DNA of 64,000 nucleotides from Quercus robur (taxonomy: Eukaryota > Streptophyta > Magnoliopsida > Fagales > Fagaceae). The position numbers and the translations under genes were made by a program. Location: positions 53,422,290 to 53,486,289 of the forward strand of contig NC_065541.1 of the NCBI RefSeq assembly GCF_932294415.1. Reading direction: 5' to 3'. Shown here piece after piece: positions 59,201-64,000 of this stretch (the stretch's first letter is position 1; every line of letters starts with the position of its first letter). Under the pieces are notes generated by a model. That model did no database searches and was not told where the DNA came from. It saw only the letters and a program-made list of their open reading frames with translations.

Positions 59201-62200
59201 AGAAATAATTGTTGAAAACTACCCTATCAGCATTACCTCTTCATCCTTTGCTAAAAGATAAAATATTTGGCCTTTATACTATCCCTTATGCCATCAAGTT
59301 TCTATGGCTCTTCAGGCCCATGCTTGAACCTTAAAATGTAGAATGCTTCAATAAAAATCAAATTTTTAATAAGTGTATTACCACAATTAAACAGCGGAAG
59401 TGGATTTAATAGAAATGACAGAAAAGTTAATTAAAGCAGCCTAATTCATTCACATTAATAGAGTTAAGGAACCATCATATAGCAGATAAAACAAGAAGAA
59501 GGTCAGAAATCCCTTTTGAGGATTTAGAGAGATCTGTTTCAGATCTTGAACTCTTCTTCCTTAAAACTCTTCTGGATTGGGTTGTAGTGTTAGGCTTTCG
59601 TTCTTTTTCTTCAGTCCATGGTTTCATGGACTTTTGTACCTTATGCACTTGATTTGTTTTTGTCCTTGATGTACTTCCTGTACTCTGGTGACACCATTCT
59701 TCTTTTTAATATATTTTTATTACTTATCAAAAAGAAAAAGAAAAACAAGAAATCCCTTTTCCAATTCCAAAGGCAAGTGCTTCCTGATAATAAATTTCTA
59801 AAAACAGTACAAATAAGAAGTAAATAACACAAAGGTAGATATATTAACCTGTATACTGAAAAGAAAGGAGAAAAAAGGAATAGAAAAAGAGGGGGGCAAT
59901 ACTGACCTGGAGTAAGAGAACAACTTCTGAAAAAATGTCACCCATTGGAAGTAATAGTTTCACTACTTCTGTACTTATATTGAAGGGTATATTAGAGACT
60001 ACCTGCAAACAAGAAACTCATAGGTATGTTGTCTTTAATGTTTACTGGAAGTATATTGTAAAATAAAAAAAATAGATACACAAACACATGCACACATACT
60101 GACATTCAAACACATAAATATACGATATCATCCCAGACTCATGTTCAGGTGAGTCTTGAGCCACATTTGTAAACAAGTGCAATGAATTTAACCATTTGTG
60201 CTTCATACTTTCTCATATTGTACGAAAGATGCATTTGCTGCAATATATCTATAAATAAGACCAAATTTAGGAGGATAGTGTCCAAAAAAAAAAAAAGGCA
60301 GATAGCACATAAATATGAAGAAGGGTTCTCACTTTGGCATATCTTGACTTTGGATGATCCAATGACTTTTTACTTCCCAGCAACAACTTCATGTGCGAGT
60401 GAATGTGACATTTGACAAAGTCTTCTTTCAAAACCTACAGGTTTCAATTACAGAAGTCAACATTGTTCCCAATGTACAGCTGGAAATGAGAACTCAAAGA
60501 GTTGCACAATAATAGGAATCACACCTTGGAGAAGGTTATCTTTTCAGAAGCTTTGAAGCTTCGTTTGAGGTTGTGTGATACACCTTCTCCAAGGTGTGAT
60601 GCCCTCCGTCCCAAATTGTTGGTCTTCTATTCCATTTTGGGATGTCCCAAAATGTAGTCCTCTTTAAAATTCAATAAATAAAATTCCTATCTTACCCCTT
60701 ACTTTATTTAAAAACTCAATACCATTCTTTCTATAGAGTTTAAATTAATGAAGGCAGTTTTGGAAACTTGTACCTCTTTAATAAAAGACAACACATCAAA
60801 TGATGTTCTCCTAAAAAGTTAGATTTTCTAAATAGGACCAACAATTTGGAATAGAGGGAGTATTTGTTTATGTTTTCTGTTCTTAAATTCCCAACCTTGC
60901 AAACACACATTGGTTTGCCACCTTTTAAACCATAATCCAAAACTTCAAAACCCTAAACCACCCTCTATCAATTAGCCTCAAATAATTGACAAATAGTCAA
61001 AACACTGTTCACAGGTTTCTGTCTATAGCCCTGGAAACAGCAACCCAAATCCTAATTTTCCCCTGTAAGTCATCAACAAATCCTACTATTCCTCTTTACC
61101 AATAAAAACCCTATATCTCTCACTATTGTCTACCCCTTTTCTGACCAAACCTTAACCCAAATTTCTTAAAAAACTCAGCTGTCCAAACTGCTAGATCTGA
61201 TTTGGTTTTGCTCCCTTTGTCCTAATTTAATTTTGGTATCAAAGCGGTTAGTTACACCACTACTTTTCCACACAGTGGTATTTTACACACCTTCAGTGAT
61301 GTGATAGGGGGGAATTACAGATGCGTCTTAAAGTAAAGGTTTTTCAAGATAGACTTAAAACAAATATTTTACGATCATAATAGTTAGTTTTCAGTTTTCA
61401 CCAAGGTTGTCAGTGATTGATTATGCTAGAAAGTTCGATGAGCATTATCAAATGTGGAGTAGATGAAAGTGTATGCATGAAAATTGGATATAAAGTGCAA
61501 AAGTAAAAATCTTCCAGAGTTCAGTGGAAACCTGTTACACTAAAAAGTGCACAGCAATTTGTATGATGGCCATTTTTGCATAGCATCCAGGAAATTCGTA
61601 AACTTACCAAGAACATATCTTTATAATGAAATTCATCTAAAGTTGTTCACTGAAAAGTGTGAAAAGGTAACTAACACATGAAATTTCTGAACTGCAGTCT
61701 TACATTCTGCTGGTTTATTGAAATGTTACTGAAAAGCAAGTACCAGCTCCTAACAGATGATGCATTTAAGTTGTCACTTTCAAAAGAACAACATAACATG
61801 TGCATCTCAGCAAGAAAGAGACTAGCCGGAACACATTATTACTTCTCAAAGGTTATTTATCATGAAAAGTATAGTTTACCTTGAACCTTTCTGTACTTGC
61901 AAATCTTTCACTCACAAGAGAAGCCATGTATGGATCCTAAAAATCACATGTACACAAATAAGTCAGTGATATCAAAATAAAACAAAAAAGCATTGTCCTA
62001 GTTTTTGCAACAAACAACACATGATCTCCTCATGGTTGCTTGCATGGCTTCAGATTGTATAAAATCCTGAAAAAAACCTCAAGATCCTACTTTCATAATA
62101 AACAACTTTGAATTGTCGATGAGTCAGAGGCCTATTATGAAAACCCAAAATGCTATTCTAATGAAAATTCAATATTCCTGGATAGTGTTCACTAGAGTTG

Positions 62201-62949
62201 AGGACGTATTTTATGCTAAAACAAAATGCCATAAATCTTAGGATGTAAAAGTACATAAGTAACATATGCATCATATTCAAGTTAAAGAAAGCATATATAT
62301 GCATGAATGGGACACAATTACGCACACACACAAAAATACAAATACATATACATATGCTTACACAAATACACATGAATAAAGCATGTGCATTTTGGAACTA
62401 ACCTTTTCAATGGCCAGCACAAAAGCACCGGCATTCAAAAGAACATTAGTCAAGGAGCCAGTTCCAGGCCCAATTTCTAGCACCACGTCGCCTTCTTCAA
62501 CACGGGCGGCACTCGCCAGCTGCTCATTGATGTCAGAATTCAACATATAATGCTGCAAATCACAACAACATTCATTCATTGAGGCATTTCATCGAACACC
62601 CAACAGAATATACAACTGGCTTCAAGTATATATCTCAACGAAACTAAATTTATAAACTTTTTAAGTGAACTGAGTGTGGGGATATATGGACCTGGCCGAG
62701 GGATTTTCTTGGGACGCGGCCTTTGGAGTTGAGAGCTTGGAGAGTGGACTGGTAATCGTCTGGGCTTCTGTTTCTGCTTCTGCTTCTGCTTCTGCTTCCA
62801 TTGGTGGCGCAAGCTATATATAGTGGTGTGCCTGCGGTGCTATTGTGCGCCGGGAGTGTAGGTTTGAGGGTTGTTTGACTTCGTGGTGGTGTAGTAGGAG
62901 ATACTGGCGGGAGAGATTGAAGTGAGAGAGGTCTGGTACCCGTACACAT
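56280..62949 (-). CDS. PFC1: Chloroplast rRNA adenine dimethyltransferase (PALEFACE1)
   Basis: Ten exons on the minus strand: 62949-62692, 62552-62403, 61936-61880, 60434-60333, 60002-59907, 58860-58776, 58447-58395, 57398-57315, 56936-56826 and 56345-56280. They total 1062 nt, 353 residues, with all GT-AG borders and phases consistent. Residues 1 to about 70 are a Ser/Thr/Arg-rich plastid transit peptide. The KsgA/Dim1 fold follows: the SAM-binding motif EIGPGTGSL at 112-120 and the catalytic motif NIPFNIS at 193-199. The C-terminus has the NGKRKMLRKSL block that contacts rRNA. The enzyme dimethylates two adjacent adenines near the 3' end of plastid 16S rRNA. In Arabidopsis its loss gives chilling-sensitive chloroplasts. 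The ATG at 62949 is the first in frame. The introns carry a MITE, a LINE end and a SINE. Confidence 0.93.
56538..56640 (+). mobile_element. SINE in PFC1 intron 9
   Basis: The A-box-like tagctcagctggcacctc and B-box-like GGGTTCAAGACC are spaced as in a tRNA-derived promoter, and an A-rich tail follows. I could not define the target duplication. Confidence 0.6.
59518..59747 (+). mobile_element. 5'-truncated LINE in PFC1 intron 5
   Basis: Flanked by exact copies of AGAAATCCCTTTT (59505-59517, 59748-59760). It ends in an A-rich tail, and the preceding text (gtacttcctgta, then ttttattacttatcaaaaa) is typical of plant L1 3' ends. Confidence 0.75.
60600..60860. mobile_element. Stowaway-like MITE in PFC1 intron 3
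   Basis: The left end ccctccgtcccaaattgttg and the inverse of the right end ctccctctattccaaattgttg match. TA follows on the right, and the left flank is mutated. Same family as 19294-19651. Confidence 0.75.
62765..62800. repeat. Coding hexamer repeat in PFC1 transit peptide
   Basis: Six cttctg-like units encode an Arg-Ser dipeptide run (SRSRSRSRNRS) in the presequence. The frame is preserved because the unit is six bases. Confidence 0.85.
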
Positions 62950-63173
62950 CTTTCTATCTTTCAAAATGCAATGCTAAGTAAAATGTACTTCATGCATTTG
63001 ATATCTTGGGAATGGCAATGTGACGGGTTTTCTTTTCTCCAATCTTGTCTTAGCGGGTAACCGCTGGTACCTGTCTCCCATCACACTTAATTTCGTTTAT
63101 ATATAAATAATAAATAAATAAATTTTAGTTAAAAATATATATTATCATTCACTAAGTTTAAACTCATAAAACA
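62950..63173. promoter_or_regulatory. PFC1 proximal promoter region
   Basis: Only about 220 bp separate the PFC1 start codon from the foldback transposon. I see no clear TATA box at a usual distance, so this is inferred from position. Confidence 0.35.
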
Positions 63174-63940
63174 GGATTTTTTAAAAAACTAACTACAAAA
63201 CCCAAACAATATCATTAGTTAGCAAACGTTTCAAACTAATTTCGTTTATAACAATTCGAGTTCAGTAGACTCGATTTAGGAAAAATTGATGTGGACAAAA
63301 CAAGGAAATCGAGTTCAACGAACTCGGTTTCCATGTACAGAAATCAAGTTCATTGAACTCGGTTTCCATGTACAGGAACCGAGTTCAATGAACTCGATTT
63401 CCATGTATGGAAAACGAGTTCATTGAACTTGTTTTCATTGAACTCGGAAGATGGACCTTCATTGAACTCGGAAGATGGACCTTCATTGAACTCGTTTGGC
63501 TGCGTCTGCTTGTTGTTGGGTTTGCTTGATCAGATAACGAAGTCTAGTGCCATCTAATGTTTGGCTGCGTCTGCAGAAGATGGACTTTATCAGATCGTCT
63601 TCTTATCAGATTGTGCTCAGAGAGCTTGTTGTTGGCAAATCAATTTCTTGTGGGTACATGATCGCTTTCCATGTATGGAAAACGAGTTCAATGAACTGGT
63701 TTTCCATGTATGGAAATCGAGTTCATTGAACTCGGTTTCTGTACATGGAAACCGAGTTCAATGAACTCGATTTCTGTACATGGAAACCGAGTTCGTTGAA
63801 CTCGATTTCCATGTTTTCTCCACATCAGTTTTTCCTAAATCGAGTCCACTGAGCTCGAATTGTTATAAACGAAATTAGTTTGAAACGTTTGCTAACTAAT
63901 GATATTGTTTGGGTTTTGTAGTTAGTTTTTTAAAAAATCC
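63174..63940. mobile_element. Foldback MULE with palindromic repeat arrays
   Basis: 767 bp, flanked by exact 9-bp copies CATAAAACA (63165-63173, 63941-63949), the Mutator-class target size. Both ends begin GGATTTTTTAAAAAACTAAC and are inverted over roughly 280 bp. Each arm holds repeated units about 36 bp long, each built on the palindrome CGAGTTCAATGAACTCG and separated by tttccatgtacagg-like spacers. The unique centre (about 63500-63660) contains no transposase and may be captured sequence. Confidence 0.88.
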
Positions 63941-64000
63941 CATAAAACATCTACAAAAACCTTCTCAAAGTATAGCTATAACAATCATAAATTTAAAGTT

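Noticed and set aside
63257-63800. Regularly spaced palindromic repeats resembling a CRISPR array
   Set aside because: The genome is a plant; the repeats form the inverted arms of a TIR element with a 9-bp target duplication, and the spacers are themselves repeated.

Overview
The window is nuclear DNA of a eudicot plant. It is AT-rich, its host genes have short exons with GT-AG introns, and plant transposon classes fill most of the space between genes. The five host genes are plant-type, two of them with chloroplast targeting. I cannot name the species; a woody eudicot is a guess.

Host genes. An intron-less EG16-like GH16 endoglucanase lies at 5698-6339 (+). At the right end is a gene-dense block: a three-exon RING-H2 membrane E3 ligase (44895-46421, +), a nine-exon plastid fructosamine-3-kinase-like repair kinase (47952-52360, +), an intron-less conserved protein of unknown function (54850-55398, +) and the ten-exon plastid rRNA dimethylase PFC1 (56280-62949, -). 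For every spliced gene I worked out the exons by hand, and the exon lengths sum to an intact frame.

Mobile DNA. From 7262 to 42035 the window is nearly continuous transposon. First is a young, full-length Ty3/gypsy Tat-lineage element (7267-17783, TSD GTAAT, three differences between LTRs). Its gag-pol frame has four stops, but on the opposite strand it carries an intact, two-intron 744-residue antisense gene with its own TATA box. Next come a SINE and a Stowaway MITE, a Helitron (20253-22493) and a long-TIR element (22533-23769). Then follows a PIF/Harbinger remnant (23837-31178) split by a gag-only Sirevirus-like Copia element (24656-30075, TSD CAATA), then a SINE and a second Helitron (32026-34773). 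The block ends with a decayed second Tat element (35217-42030).

The second Tat element is the strangest object here. Its two LTRs are inverted relative to each other, both with the U5 end outward, and the whole unit is flanked by the 5-bp target duplication ATTTC. It therefore seems to have integrated in that form. It keeps the same convergent layout as the intact element: pol, a tandem-repeat array, then an opposite-strand spliced gene with a TATA box next to the LTR. At the far right, upstream of PFC1, lies a foldback MULE (63174-63940, 9-bp TSD) whose arms are arrays of palindromes. The introns of the two plastid genes contain a SINE, a LINE 3' end and MITEs.
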